Position numbers and translations under genes: made by a program. This document shows, in pieces, positions 26,514 to 37,500 of a stretch of DNA of 64,000 bases. Within the stretch, counting starts at the first letter, position 1. The number at the start of each line of letters is the position of its first letter. The notes beneath the pieces were generated by a model that had not been told where the DNA came from, searched no databases, and saw nothing but the letters and a program-made list of their open reading frames with translations. Origin of the DNA: Mycolicibacterium neoaurum ATCC 25795 (GTDB lineage Bacteria; Actinomycetota; Actinomycetes; Mycobacteriales; Mycobacteriaceae); assembly GCF_000691525.1 (NCBI RefSeq), contig NZ_JMDW01000005.1, positions 62,001-126,000 on the forward strand, read 5' to 3'.

Positions 26514-27545
26514 CTATCGGGTGCCCAGAACTTCACCTATATAGAGAGCAACTGCGGCGACGTTGGCGATCGTTCCCGGATAGTCCATCCGTGTGGGACC
26601 GACCACACCCATACCGCCGAACACCTTGCCCGAGCTGCCATAGGTGGTGCTGACCACCGACGTTCCCAGCATCTGCTCGGCCTCGGTCTCGTGCCCGATA
26701 CGCACCGTGACCTTACCGGCCTCTTGCTGCGCGGCGAGCAGCCGCAGCACCACCACCTGCTCCTCCAGTGCTTCGAGCACGGACCGCAGAGACCCACCGA
26801 AGTCTGCGGTGTTGCGGGTGAGGTTGGCGGTGCCGCCCAGCACCAGGCGCTCCTCGGTGTGTTCGACGAGGGTTTCCACCAGCACCGTCGCGGCGCGGCC
26901 CACCGCATCACCGAGTCCACCGTGACCGTCGAGGGTGCTGGCCAGATCCGCCACCGCCACCGAGGCCGCCGACAGCGGCTTGCCCTCCAGTGCCGCGCCG
27001 AGACGCTCGCGCAGCTGCGAGAGCTGATGATCGTCGATGGCATCACCCAGTTCGACGACCCGTTGGTCGACGCGGCCGCTGTCGGTGATGACCACCAGCA
27101 GCAGCTTGGCCGGTGTCAGCGCCACGACCTCGAGGTGGCGGACCGTCGACGCCGACAGCGTCGGGTACTGGATGATGGCCACCTGCCGGGTGAGCTGCGC
27201 CAGCAGGCGCACGGCGCGGCGCAGCACATCGTCGAGATCCACCCCGGATTCCAGGAAACCCAGGATTGCCCGGCGCTCGGCGGACGACATGGGTTTCACA
27301 TCGTCGAGACGGTCGACGAACTCGCGGTAACCCTTCTCGGTGGGCACCCGGCCCGAACTGGTGTGCGGCTGGGTGATGTACCCCTCGGCTTCCAGCACGG
27401 CCATGTCATTGCGCACCGTGGCGCTCGATACGCCCAGGTTGTGCCTCTCCACGAGCGTCTTGGATCCGATCGGCTCCTTGGTGGCGACGAAGTCGGCGAC
27501 GATGGCTCGCAACACCTCGAAGCGACGGTCATCGGCACTACCCAT
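26514..27545 (-). CDS. hrcA: Heat-shock repressor HrcA
   Basis: A 343-residue repressor of groESL-type operons acting at CIRCE sites. An N-terminal winged helix ([72 protein letters not shown]) is followed by the GAF-like and dimerisation regions ending [28 protein letters not shown]. The start is ATG 27545. It is the first gene of the long minus-strand run to era. No CIRCE element is seen upstream, so this operon is probably not self-regulated by HrcA. Confidence 0.96.
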   Translation of the reverse strand: MGSADDRRFEVLRAIVADFVATKEPIGSKTLVERHNLGVSSATVRNDMAVLEAEGYITQPHTSSGRVPTEKGYREFVDRLDDVKPMSSAERRAILGFLESGVDLDDVLRRAVRLLAQLTRQVAIIQYPTLSASTVRHLEVVALTPAKLLLVVITDSGRVDQRVVELGDAIDDHQLSQLRERLGAALEGKPLSAASVAVADLASTLDGHGGLGDAVGRAATVLVETLVEHTEERLVLGGTANLTRNTADFGGSLRSVLEALEEQVVVLRLLAAQQEAGKVTVRIGHETEAEQMLGTSVVSTTYGSSGKVFGGMGVVGPTRMDYPGTIANVAAVALYIGEVLGTR

Positions 27546-27745
27546 ACATTCACCTCCGGAAGTTCACCTGTTCTTACCCTCGATCTGGGCCGGTTATGCC
27601 GTCATTTTACGGGCATCAACTGCACGGATTCGCAGCGACGGCCGGGTACACCGGATCGAGCCGCGGGTGCGTGCTTGACAAGTCAAAGACATTGCCGACA
27701 TTGCCGGTCGTTTGCGATTAACCTCGCCTTCATGGGAGACCGCCG

Positions 27746-28054
27746 GTGATCTTCAAAGGTGTCCGCGACGGGAAGCCGTATCCCGAACACGGCCTGTCCT
27801 ACCGCCAGTGGGCGCAGATCCCGCCCCGCCAGATCCGGCTCGACGAATTGGTGACCACGACCACCGTGCTGGCACTGGATCGGTTGCTGTCGGAGGACTC
27901 CACGTTCTACGGCGATCTGTTCCCCCACGCCGTGCGCTGGCAGGGAATCATCTACCTGGAGGACGGCCTGCACCGTGCCGTGCGCGCCGCGCTGCGCAAC
28001 CGGACCGTCCTGCACGCGCGCGTCTATGACATGGACGACCCGCTGCCGGCCTGA
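27746..28054 (+). CDS. Conserved small protein (Rv2375-like)
   Basis: A 102-residue protein (MIFKGVRDGKPYPEHGLSYRQWAQIPPRQIRLDELVTTTTVLALDRLLSEDSTFYGDLFPHAVRWQGIIYLEDGLHRAVRAALRNRTVLHARVYDMDD). Starts GTG 27746 behind GGGAGACC. It matches M. tuberculosis Rv2375 in size and position, between hrcA and the mbt cluster. No domain with known activity is recognised. Its end overlaps the convergent DUF998 gene by 31 bp. The 200-bp region upstream, shared with hrcA, holds TTGACA at about 27675 as a possible -35 element; nothing else is evident there. Confidence 0.75.
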   Translation: MIFKGVRDGKPYPEHGLSYRQWAQIPPRQIRLDELVTTTTVLALDRLLSEDSTFYGDLFPHAVRWQGIIYLEDGLHRAVRAALRNRTVLHARVYDMDDPLPA

Positions 28055-28629
28055 CCGGATCGGCTCAGCAGGTAACCGGCGGTCATCAACTGCCAGGCGA
28101 AGATCGGGTACACCGCCGCGCGTTCCCACGCGCCGATCTGTGCGGGTCCGAAGACGGTGACAAGCAGCGCCGCCAGCCCGGTGAGGCCGAGCAGCGCCGA
28201 GGCACCGCGGTACCACCCCGGGGCGGTCCACCCGGCGCTGCTGAGGGCCGCGGCATTACCGCCGATGATCGCCAATCCCGCCCCGATGACATGCCAGGTG
28301 TGGCCCTGCCCGCTGTGCACGATCGCGATCGAGATGTTGCCGATGCCGTTGGCCGCCGCGAACGCCGAGAACCAGCGGTGTCGCCGCGATCGGTGGGTGG
28401 CCAGCAGGGCGGCCGCGGCGAAACAAAGACCCTGCAGGATGAACGCCGCGTTCATCCACGCGCCGCGTGGTGAGACGGCCGGGTTGCCCAGGGTGCTGAT
28501 GTAGTCGGCGTCGTAGCGGTATCCCGGTAAGGCCGCGGCGGCCAGCGCCTCGGCGGCGAAGTATCCGGCGGCGCCGAGGATCCACAGCGCCGCGGCAGGC
28601 CTCACCCCGTCACCGGCGAGCAGTCTCAT
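28024..28629 (-). CDS. DUF998-family membrane protein
   Basis: A 201-residue protein with about six hydrophobic segments and the DUF998 pattern: YDADYISTLGNPAVSPRGAWMNAAFILQGLCF and NGIGNISIAIVHSGQGHTWHVIGAGLAIIGGNAAAL. Function unknown. It lies downstream of mbtH on the same strand with about 60 bp between, but is probably its own unit. It takes the place where M. tuberculosis carries cfp2. A real gene by membrane pattern and conservation of motifs. Confidence 0.75.
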   Translation of the reverse strand: MRLLAGDGVRPAAALWILGAAGYFAAEALAAAALPGYRYDADYISTLGNPAVSPRGAWMNAAFILQGLCFAAAALLATHRSRRHRWFSAFAAANGIGNISIAIVHSGQGHTWHVIGAGLAIIGGNAAALSSAGWTAPGWYRGASALLGLTGLAALLVTVFGPAQIGAWERAAVYPIFAWQLMTAGYLLSRSGQAGSGSSMS

Positions 28630-28644
28630 ATACCCCTAAATGCC

Positions 28645-28687
28645 CACCTTTCCGGGGGTACATGCGTCTCCTCGCGAGAGAAAGGTG
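28645..28687. terminator. Inverted repeat downstream of mbtH
   Basis: Arms CACCTTTC (28645-28652) and GAAAGGTG (28680-28687) lie 5 bp after the mbtH stop. It could end the mbtB-H transcript or cap the DUF998 promoter. Spacer is long (27 bp) and there is no U-tract, so it is only weakly supported. Confidence 0.3.
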
Positions 28688-28691
28688 ACCG

Positions 28692-28901
28692 TCAGGACAT
28701 GGCGTCGCGCAGGCTCTTGGGCCGCAGGTCGTTCCAGTTCTCCTCGACATAGGCCAGGCAGTCGGCGCGCGTGCTCTCCCCGAACACCACGCGCCAGCCG
28801 GCAGGCACATCGGCGAACGTCGGCCAGAGGCTGTACTGCTCCTCGTCGTTGATCAGCACGAAGAAGACGCCGTCCTCGTCATCGAATGGGTTGTTGCTCA
28901 T
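28692..28901 (-). CDS. mbtH: MbtH-like protein of the mycobactin NRPSs
   Basis: A 69-residue protein, the family founder type. The three-Trp pattern is intact: [25 protein letters not shown] and [21 protein letters not shown]. It binds adenylation domains and is needed for their folding or activity (MbtB, MbtE, MbtF). It is the last gene of the mbt operon and starts 23 bp inside the end of mbtG. Confidence 0.97.
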   Translation of the reverse strand: MSNNPFDDEDGVFFVLINDEEQYSLWPTFADVPAGWRVVFGESTRADCLAYVEENWNDLRPKSLRDAMS

Positions 28902-30189
28902 GGGCTTTCCTTCTGTTGTCGGTCTGTGCTGCGGTGGCGAAAAGGTCGGATCCCAGCACCCGGTCGGACAGTCGGCCCAGGCAGCTGAGGTTGGGGAAGC
29001 CGGGGCCCTGGGTCAAACCGGCGAGCCCGGGCAGGAACAACTTCGGGTCGACATCGTCGACCGACAGGTCATAGCCGATGGATTCGGCGATGCTGTCGGG
29101 TGTCAGCGGTCCGCCCAGTCCGAGCTCCAGCACATCGAGGGCGTCCTGCCGCAGCAGCGGGACGAACCACATGGCGTTGGCACCGGACCCGTCGATCACC
29201 AGGTCGAAACCGTGCACCGTCTCCAGCCGCTCGCCGCCGCGCTCGGTCTGCAGCGTGAGGCGGATCCGCTCGTCGCGGGCCACCGCATGGGCCACCCGCC
29301 CGCGCAGGTGCCGGATACGGTCATCGGCCAGCAGCGCATCCTGCACCCGCACCGAGAACACCCCGCGGTCGGTGCGGTTCATCGCATCGCGTTTCTCGGC
29401 GGGTGTCAGTCCGGCCCAGTGGATCGGATCGGAGTACAGCGAGTTCTCGAAAAAGCCCTCACCGCGGGTGAACAACGTGACCTGCGGTGAGATCACCGTG
29501 ATGGTCGAAACCCGGTGCCGGAACAGCTCATCGAGCATGGTGCCTGCCGTCTCGCCGCCGCCGATGACGGCGACGCGGTCGGCCGAGATCAACTCGTTCT
29601 GGGCGGCCCGGTGCCAGAACTGTGCGATCGAGAGCACGCGCGGGTTGCCCGGTAGCAGGGACCGCTCGGCCTGCCCCGGTCCGGTGATCATCAGCGCGTC
29701 GGCATGCACGACGCCCTCGCGGGTGCCCAGCTCCCACCGGGTCGCATCGTCGGTGTACTGCAAACCGATCTCGGTGACATCGCCGGTGCGCACCTGCATC
29801 CCGATATTGGTCGCCACCCAGGTCAGGTACTGGCTCCATCGCTTGTGCGTCGGTGCGGGCCTGCCGCGGTCGATCCACTCGGCGAATTGACCCGATGAGA
29901 CGAGATAGGACTGCCAGCTGTGCCGCATCATCCGCTGGTCGAGCTCGGCGTTGCGCCGCGCGACGAGTGCGGACTGGTACGGGAAACCGATGTCCTTCTC
30001 CGGTCCGGTACCCAACCGGTGCTGGCCGTCGGTCCAGCCGCCGGCGGCCTGCCAGTTGGCCGCCACCGCGGTGCGCTCGATCGCCACCACCTCGGGGGCG
30101 GGCACACCCATCGCCCGCAGCTCGGCGGCCTTGGCCGCCACCGCGATGGCCTTCACCCCGGCGCCGATGACGGCAAGGGTCTTGGTCAT
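28879..30189 (-). CDS. mbtG: L-lysine N6-hydroxylase (mycobactin)
   Basis: A 436-residue flavin N-monooxygenase that makes the hydroxamate iron ligands by hydroxylating the epsilon-amine of lysine or of acylated mycobactin lysine. The FAD site is at the N-terminus ([20 protein letters not shown], 2-21); the NADPH site is [16 protein letters not shown] (about 215-230). A family end motif, [23 protein letters not shown], is present. The start ATG 30189 overlaps the mbtF stop (ATGA); an in-frame ATG at 30276 lies inside mbtF. Matches the 431-residue M. tuberculosis protein. Confidence 0.96.
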   Translation of the reverse strand: MTKTLAVIGAGVKAIAVAAKAAELRAMGVPAPEVVAIERTAVAANWQAAGGWTDGQHRLGTGPEKDIGFPYQSALVARRNAELDQRMMRHSWQSYLVSSGQFAEWIDRGRPAPTHKRWSQYLTWVATNIGMQVRTGDVTEIGLQYTDDATRWELGTREGVVHADALMITGPGQAERSLLPGNPRVLSIAQFWHRAAQNELISADRVAVIGGGETAGTMLDELFRHRVSTITVISPQVTLFTRGEGFFENSLYSDPIHWAGLTPAEKRDAMNRTDRGVFSVRVQDALLADDRIRHLRGRVAHAVARDERIRLTLQTERGGERLETVHGFDLVIDGSGANAMWFVPLLRQDALDVLELGLGGPLTPDSIAESIGYDLSVDDVDPKLFLPGLAGLTQGPGFPNLSCLGRLSDRVLGSDLFATAAQTDNRRKAHEQQPIR

Positions 30190-33100
30190 GAGATCACCTC
30201 GTTCAGTGCTTCCTGCCACAGCGCCTGCAACGTCGTGACGTCCTCTGCGGCGACGATGTCGGGCAGTGTGCGCCACTGGGTTCCGAGCACGGGTGCCCCG
30301 TCCTTCTCGACGATCAGCACGTTGAGCGTGATCTCGTGGCGGATGGCCAGATTCGGCTCGGGGACTCGGGATACGTCGTTGAGTAATGCGCGGTCGACCG
30401 TGAGCGCCGACCGACCGGGCACCTGACGGAGCCGGCCGAGATAGTTGAGCAGTACCTGCGGTTCGCGGTAGCCGCCGAGGCGTTCGGCCGTGTCACTGCG
30501 CAGGTATCGCAACAGGGCGTAGTCGATGCCGTCCCCGGGTATGGCGGCCAGTTCGGCGGCCACCCCGGTGGCGTCCTGGGAGGACAACCGCACCGGATAG
30601 ATGGCGCTGAGCAATCCGACGGTATCGCCGGTGTCGATGTGGCGGTGGTCGTCGGCCAGTCCCTCCGAGACCGTGATATCCGCTCGGCCGTGGGTCTCGA
30701 TGGCCAGCAGCGGCGTGCCTTCGGCATGCCCGTGCCGGCGCCGCCACGCGGTGATCGTGCGCGCGGTCGCCGCCGCCAGCACCTCGGTCACCCCGACCGG
30801 AGCCGCCAGCACCCGGGCGGTGAGCGCCCTGCCGACGAACGCCATGCTGATCTCGGCGTCGGCGGCCCGGTCGGTGTCCGGGCGTACCCGCCGGGCACCG
30901 AGATCGGGGTCGGGACCAGCGAGCTGACGCTCCCAGAAATCGCAGGTATCCAGTTTCAACGCGCGCTCGGCCAACAGGCTCGACCAACGCCGAAGCGAGG
31001 TGTGCTCGCGGACCGGCGCCGGATGATGATCGGCAGCCAATGCATGCCAACCGGTTTCGAGTTCCCCGAGCACGATCTGCCAGGAGGACGGATCCATCGC
31101 CAGCACATGCGCGGTCAACACCAGGACCTCGGCACCGCTGTCGTGGTGCAACCAGACCGCGTCGAACAACACGCCGCGTTCTGGATCGAGCCGCTGAATC
31201 GAAGAGTCGGTATGCGCGGCAACGGCGGCAACCAGTTCACCGCTCGCCCGCGCCTCGGTGAGCAGCTCCCGCTCGCGAGGCTGTTCGACCAGGCTCATCG
31301 TCGCCCGGTCGAGCCGGCACCGGAACACCTCGTGACCGTCGATCACATTGCCCAGCAATGTCTCCAGACGCTCCCGGGTGACATCGGCGGGCAACCGGAT
31401 CGCCTCGGTCTGCGCCAGTCGACGCGCATCCCCATGCGCCAGCAACCAGTGCCCCGCGGGCAGCAGCGGGATCGGTCCGGTGCCGTCGGCGTCGACGGGA
31501 TCGACGACGATATCGTCGTCGATCGCGCCCGCCAGCTCCCGCACGGTCGCGCATTCCAGCATCAGCCTGGCGCGCAACGGAATTCCGCGCCGGCGCACCG
31601 CCTGCACCACCGACAACGCCACGATGCTGTCCAGTCCGAGGTCCAAGAAATCGGCGTTGACGTCCACGATCCGGGCGTCGAGCAGATCCCCGAGCACCTC
31701 GGCGATCGCGATCTCGGTCTCGGTGCTCGGCGCGGCGAACTCCGCAGCCACCCCGACACCCCGATCGGCATCGAGTGCGGCCAGTGCCCGGTCGTCGACC
31801 TTCCCGTGGGCCGTCAACGGGATCTCATCGACATCGATGATGTGATGTGGGACAAGGTACTTGGGCAGCGTCGCGGTGAGCATCCTGCGCAGGTCCGAGG
31901 TGGCCACCTCGGACACCACATACGCCGTCAACCGCGGACCGCTGCGGTGCCTGCGCACCGCGACATGGGCGTGCCGCACCTCGGGGTGCCGGTAGAGCGC
32001 GGCCACCACCTCACCGGGCTCCACCCGGAAACCCCGAATCTTGACCTGGTCATCGCTGCGTCCGAGGTACTGCAGCGCACCCGACCCCGGTAGCCGCCGC
32101 ACGACGTCGCCGGTGCGGTACATGCGGCGGCCCGGACGGATCGGGTCGGCGACGAACCGGGCCGCGGTCTCCCCCGGCCTGCCGAGATAGCCGCGGGTGA
32201 GCTGCCCACCGCTGAGGTACAACTCGCCGGCCACTCCGTCGGGAACCGGCCGCAACCAGGAATCCAGCACATGGACGACGCTCGTGGCCGTCGGGTCGCC
32301 GATGCACGGTTGCGGGTGGTCGGCGATCGCGGCCACCACGGCCTCGACGGTGGTCTCGGTCGGCCCGTAACAGTTGTGCGCGCGCATCCCGCTGCGCTCG
32401 CATTCGGTGCGGATGCCCTGCCAGGCCGCGGTGTCGATGTTCTCCCCGCCGAGGGCCAGCACGGCCAACGGCACGGTCGACAGCAGGCCGGCGGCACGCA
32501 ACTGGCTGAACATCGACGGGGTGGTGTCGATCATGTCCACGCCGAACCTGCCGATCTCGGCGACCAGCGCCTCGGCGTCCCGTTGCACGCCCGAGCTGAT
32601 GATGTGGACGCAGTGCCCCTCGAAGAGCGCCACCAGCGGCTGCCACGCCGCGTCGAAGGTGAACGACCATGCGTGCGCGATCCGCAGATCGCGGCCCAGC
32701 CGATTCTGCGCCGGGCGCAGCATCCGGGCCGCGTGGTCCGCTCCGTAGGCGAGTACCGCGTGGTGGGTTCCGATGACACCCTTCGGTTTTCCGGTGGTTC
32801 CCGAGGTGAAGATGATGTATGCGCCCTGTCCGGGGCGCACTGCCGCGGCGACCGCATCGGCGGCGAGATCGCCGACACCGGCCAGTAGACCATCGTCGAT
32901 GACGAGTTCGGCACCGGTCTGCGCGACGATCTCCTGCACGCGCTGCGACGGCATCCCCGGGTCCAGCGGCACGATCAACCCACCGGCCTTGAGCACGGCG
33001 AGCATCGCCACCACGTAATCGGGTCCACGGCAGAGCAGTATCGGTACGGGCGTCTCGGCGCCCACTCCCCTGCGCTGCAGCTCCGCGGCCAGACGGTCGG

Positions 33101-34571
33101 CGGCGGTGTCGAGTTCGCGGTAGGTCAGGCTGCCGGAATCCCAGCTGAGCGCGGGCGCGTCTGGACGCTCGGCAGCGACCGCGGTGATCGCGCCGTGGAT
33201 GCCGCCGTCGTCCTGCACCCACTCTGATTCGGGTTCGGGCACGTCGACCTCGCCGTCGAGGGTGACGGCGATATCCCGCAGCGGACGGTCCCAGTTGGTG
33301 AGCAACCGCTGCACCACCAACAGCACCCGCTCGGCGAGGGTTGACGGATCGAGCAGACCCAGTGCACCGGTGGTGGTTTCGACAAGCACCGTCAGGCGGC
33401 CGTGCGCCGGATGCGCGGCGATGGTCACCGGAAAATGCGAAAGGCTCTCCAGCGCCGCGGGCCGGATCACCGCATCGCCCATCTCGAAGTCGCCGCCACC
33501 GACCAGGCCGCCTGGCGGGAAGTTCTCGTAGACCAGCAGGGTGTCGTACAGCTCGCCGATGCCACCCGCCGTGCGCAGCTCGGCGTGACTGAGAAAGCTG
33601 TGCTCGCGCAGCTCGGCGGCTTCACGCTGGAGCGCAAGGCACTGCCTGCCGACGCGCTCACCCGGGTTCACCCGGATCCGCAACGGGACGGTGTTGATGA
33701 ACAGGCCCACCATGGACTCGACGCCGGACAGTTCGTCGGGTCGCCCGGACACCGTCACCCCGAACACCACGTCGTCGCGGTCGGTGAACGCCGAAAGAAT
33801 GGTGGCCCAGGCCATCTGGAACAACGTGCTGACGGTGACGCCACGGGCGCGGGCGGCCTCGAACAGGCGCTCGGTGGTCTGCTCGTCGAGTTCGGTCTCG
33901 GTGCGCTCGGGCAACCCACCGGCGATGTCCCCGGACAGCGCCGGTGTCAGCATCGTGGGTCCGTCGAGGTCGGCCAGGTGGGTCTGCCAGCGTTGCCTGC
34001 TGGCCGCCGGGTCTCGGGCGGCCAGCCAGCCAATGTAGTCGCGGTAGGGCCGGGCCGGCGGCAGCACGGCGGTGTCACCGCCGGCGCCGTAGAGCGCCAT
34101 GAGCTCACTGACGAACACCGGCAGCGACCAGCCGTCGATCACTATGTGGTGGGCGACCACCACGAATCGCCACTGCGCGTCCGGCAGTTCGGCGAGCACG
34201 AACCGGATCGCCGGTCCGTGCGCCAGATCGAACGGTCGGGCACGGGCCTGCAGTTCCACCGCGGCGGCCTCGCCGGCATCGGCGGCCAGCACATGTTGCC
34301 ACGGCAGGTCGAAGACCGCGGGGACCACCGCGACCGGTCTGCTGAGGGTGCCCTGGAAGAAGCTGACCCGGATGTTGGGATGGCGCTCCAGCATCGCCTC
34401 GGCACATGACCGCAGCAGCTCGACATCCAGCGCCCCGGAGACGTCGGCGGCCATCGCGATGATGTACGGGTCGGCTCCCGCCTCACTGTCGGTCAATCCG
34501 GCCAGCGAGTACAAACCCTGCTGCAGCGGGCTCAGTGCCATCACGTCGATGATGGCCGGTGCGTCACTCAT
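30186..34571 (-). CDS. mbtF: Mycobactin NRPS MbtF (C-A-PCP-terminal C/E-like)
   Basis: A 1461-residue synthetase. Condensation domain at about 1-430 ([16 protein letters not shown] near 140); adenylation domain about 460-900 ([13 protein letters not shown] near 587, [22 protein letters not shown]); carrier domain near 960-1000 ([13 protein letters not shown]). A C-terminal condensation/epimerisation-like domain runs from about 1030 to the end ([13 protein letters not shown] near 1153, [23 protein letters not shown]). It adds the second lysine, and the last domain is the candidate for cyclising it to the cobactin caprolactam. The start is ATG 34571, 24 bp after mbtE; ATGAGTGAC occurs twice here (see findings). 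Confidence 0.95.
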   Translation of the reverse strand: MSDAPAIIDVMALSPLQQGLYSLAGLTDSEAGADPYIIAMAADVSGALDVELLRSCAEAMLERHPNIRVSFFQGTLSRPVAVVPAVFDLPWQHVLAADAGEAAAVELQARARPFDLAHGPAIRFVLAELPDAQWRFVVVAHHIVIDGWSLPVFVSELMALYGAGGDTAVLPPARPYRDYIGWLAARDPAASRQRWQTHLADLDGPTMLTPALSGDIAGGLPERTETELDEQTTERLFEAARARGVTVSTLFQMAWATILSAFTDRDDVVFGVTVSGRPDELSGVESMVGLFINTVPLRIRVNPGERVGRQCLALQREAAELREHSFLSHAELRTAGGIGELYDTLLVYENFPPGGLVGGGDFEMGDAVIRPAALESLSHFPVTIAAHPAHGRLTVLVETTTGALGLLDPSTLAERVLLVVQRLLTNWDRPLRDIAVTLDGEVDVPEPESEWVQDDGGIHGAITAVAAERPDAPALSWDSGSLTYRELDTAADRLAAELQRRGVGAETPVPILLCRGPDYVVAMLAVLKAGGLIVPLDPGMPSQRVQEIVAQTGAELVIDDGLLAGVGDLAADAVAAAVRPGQGAYIIFTSGTTGKPKGVIGTHHAVLAYGADHAARMLRPAQNRLGRDLRIAHAWSFTFDAAWQPLVALFEGHCVHIISSGVQRDAEALVAEIGRFGVDMIDTTPSMFSQLRAAGLLSTVPLAVLALGGENIDTAAWQGIRTECERSGMRAHNCYGPTETTVEAVVAAIADHPQPCIGDPTATSVVHVLDSWLRPVPDGVAGELYLSGGQLTRGYLGRPGETAARFVADPIRPGRRMYRTGDVVRRLPGSGALQYLGRSDDQVKIRGFRVEPGEVVAALYRHPEVRHAHVAVRRHRSGPRLTAYVVSEVATSDLRRMLTATLPKYLVPHHIIDVDEIPLTAHGKVDDRALAALDADRGVGVAAEFAAPSTETEIAIAEVLGDLLDARIVDVNADFLDLGLDSIVALSVVQAVRRRGIPLRARLMLECATVRELAGAIDDDIVVDPVDADGTGPIPLLPAGHWLLAHGDARRLAQTEAIRLPADVTRERLETLLGNVIDGHEVFRCRLDRATMSLVEQPRERELLTEARASGELVAAVAAHTDSSIQRLDPERGVLFDAVWLHHDSGAEVLVLTAHVLAMDPSSWQIVLGELETGWHALAADHHPAPVREHTSLRRWSSLLAERALKLDTCDFWERQLAGPDPDLGARRVRPDTDRAADAEISMAFVGRALTARVLAAPVGVTEVLAAATARTITAWRRRHGHAEGTPLLAIETHGRADITVSEGLADDHRHIDTGDTVGLLSAIYPVRLSSQDATGVAAELAAIPGDGIDYALLRYLRSDTAERLGGYREPQVLLNYLGRLRQVPGRSALTVDRALLNDVSRVPEPNLAIRHEITLNVLIVEKDGAPVLGTQWRTLPDIVAAEDVTTLQALWQEALNEVIS

Positions 34572-34595
34572 GTCGTGTCACTCGCGGCTTGTCAC

Positions 34596-37500
34596 TCATG
34601 GCTTTTCGCTTCCCCACCCCGCGGTCAGGGCGGCCAGCTCCTCGGGAGACAGCCCGGAGGCGGCCATCGGTGCATGGTGGGTGTCGATGTTCCCGGGGGC
34701 GGCGGCCTCGCGTGACCTCGCATCGACGGCGGCGCCGAGCTCGGCAAGGACCGGATGCTCGAACACCATCCGCGCGGTCAACGGCACACCGGCGTCGCGG
34801 GCGCGCGCGGCCAGCTGCACGGCCAGGATGCTGTCGCCGCCGAGGGTGAAGAAGTCGTCGTGACGGCCGACATCGGTCGCCGCCAGCAGGTCGGTCAGCA
34901 GGCCCGCCAGTGCGCGCTCGGTGTCGGTGCGGGCCGGCTCGCTCGGTGCGGTGGCGGTGACGACGGGGCGCGGCAATGTGTCGGTCAGCGTCGCCAGCAC
35001 GGTGACCGGCAGCGTCGTGAGGTGCTCGGGCAGTGCGGTGCGGTCGAATTCGGCGCCGGGATCCGACAACACCACGTACCCGGCGAGCACCTGGCCGCTG
35101 CGGGTCTCCCAGGTCCTGGTCAGTGCGGCGGCCACCCCGGGCATCGCCTCCAGGGCAGCCTGTACCTCGGGATCGCCGCTCTCCAGGTACTGCAGCTCCC
35201 CGTCGGCGGTCCAGCGTGCCCGATCGCCGGTGCGGTAGAGATACCCGTTGCCGAACGGGTTCGCCGGGTAGCGGGACGCCGCGGCGGGCGACGCGGCCGC
35301 GGCCGCGGTGTCGATGGCTCCACCGGCGTAGTAGAGATCACCGGTGACACCGACCGCCACCGGGCTCAGCCATTCGTCGAGCACGAAGACCCGGTCGGCA
35401 CCGGCGGTCTGGGGCAGCCCGGTCCGTGGCGCGATCTGGCGACTGAACCGCGTGACGGTCTGATCGTCTCTGGCGATGGCGATATCGCGCAGGGTGGCAT
35501 CGGGGTTGTCGGCGAACGCCGCGATGACCTGCTCCAACCAGTGGACGAGGCGCGCCGCGGTGTCCGGCCGGTAGAGCTCGGTGCGGTAGATGACGGTGCC
35601 CTGGTATCCGGCCGGGTCACCGTCGCCGGTGGTCTCGGCGAAGAAGTTCAGCGACAGGTCCGCGTGTGCGACATCGAAGGTCGGTTCCAATGCGGTGAAA
35701 CGGGTTTCACCGGCACCATCGGATCCGGTGGCGATGACCCGGTCGGCAGGCAGTTCCTCGCGGACGTGCACGACGACACCGAACAGCGGGTTGCGCGACA
35801 GCGAGCGCACCGGCGCCACCGCCTCCACCACCCGGTCGAAGGGCAGGTCCTGATGCGCGTAGGCGCCGAGGGCCATCTCCCGGGCCCGCCGCAGCACCTC
35901 CCGCACCGTCGGGTTGCCGTCCAGGTTGTTACGCAACACCAGGATGTTGATGAAGAAGCCGATCAGGCCGTCGAGTTCGGGTTCGGTCCGACCCGCCACC
36001 GGCGTGCCCAGCGGGATGTCGGTACCCTCACCGGCCTTGTGCAGCGCGACCGCGACGGCGGCCTGCAGCAACATGAACTCGGTGATGCCCAGCTCCCTGG
36101 TCAGTGCGGCGAGCTTGGCGCGGGTGCCGGTGTCGATGGTGAACGGCAGCGCGGCGCCCTCACCATCGGGCACCGCTGGCCGCGGGAAGTCCGGGCGCAA
36201 CCCGTTCTCCTCGGGCAGCCCGGCGAGCTGCTCAACCCAGTAGTCGCGCTGGGCCTCGATGCTGGGCGTCTGGCCACCCAGCAGCTGCGCCTGCCAGGCC
36301 GCGTAATCGGCGTATTGGATCCGCAGCGGCGCGAAATCCGGTGTCTGCCCGGCGCTGCGAGCCCGGTAGGCGGTCAGCACATCGGTGAACAGCACGCCGG
36401 CCGACCAGTGATCGGCGGCGATGTGATGCACCACCAACGACAACACGTGTCCATCGCCGGTGCTGAGCACGGCTGCGCGCAGCGGCCGGTCGTTCTCCAG
36501 GTCGAAGCAGTACCGGCGCTCGGCGGTCAGCTCGGCCTGCAGCCACTCCTCCCCGTCACCGCGCGCCCGGCGCACCGGGACGTCGGCGACCGGGTTCACG
36601 ATCTGGTAAGGGGCACCGTCGATTTCACGATAGGTGGTGCGCAGGATCTCGTGCCTGGCGACCACATCATTGATGGCCGCGACGAAGGCGGCCGGGTCGG
36701 CGGGGCCGGTGAGCCTGGCGGCGAACGGGATGTTGTTGACCGGGTTGGGACCGTCGATACGGAACTGGAACCATTGGCGCAGCTGAGCGGCCGACATCTG
36801 CAGCGGTCCACCGCGCGGCACCACCACCATCGGTGGGCGGTCCGAGCCGCCACCCGCGGCGATCACGGTGTCGATATGCCCGGCGATGGCGCCGACCGTG
36901 GCCAGCTCGAAGATCTCCTGCACACCGATGTCGACCCGGCAGCGTGATCGCACGGCGGCCACCAACTTGGTGGCCAGCAGCGAATGCCCGCCCAATTCGA
37001 AGAACGAGTCGTCGGCGCCGACCTGCTCCCGGCCGAGCAGCTCACCGAACAGCCCGGCGACCTGCCGTTCGGTATCGGTGGCGGGCTCGCGGAAGACGGT
37101 GGCCACCGAGATCTCCGGCTCGGGAAGGGCTCTGCGATCGATCTTGCCGTGCGCGGTGATCGGGATCTCGCCGATCTCGACATAGGCGGCCGGGATCATG
37201 TACTCCGGCAGGGCCGCCGCGACGCGGCTGCGGATCCGGTCGATCTCGACGGTGGCGCCGTCGGCGGCCGGGGTGACGTAGGCGACCAGACTCTTGCCGA
37301 GGCCGGGAACGTCGGCGGCGATGACGACGGCCTGCCCGACCGACGGGTCGACCGAGATCGCCGCGGATACCTCACCGAGCTCGATGCGGAATCCGCGGAT
37401 CTTGACCTGCTCATCGGCGCGGCCGACGAACTCGATATCCCCGTCGGTGTTCCGCCGGGCCAGATCACCCGAGCGGTACATCCGTCGCCCGGGATTGAAC

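Noticed and set aside
27546..27745. CIRCE heat-shock element upstream of hrcA
   Set aside because: No TTAGCACTC-N9-GAGTGCTAA or close variant is seen in the 200-bp divergent region.
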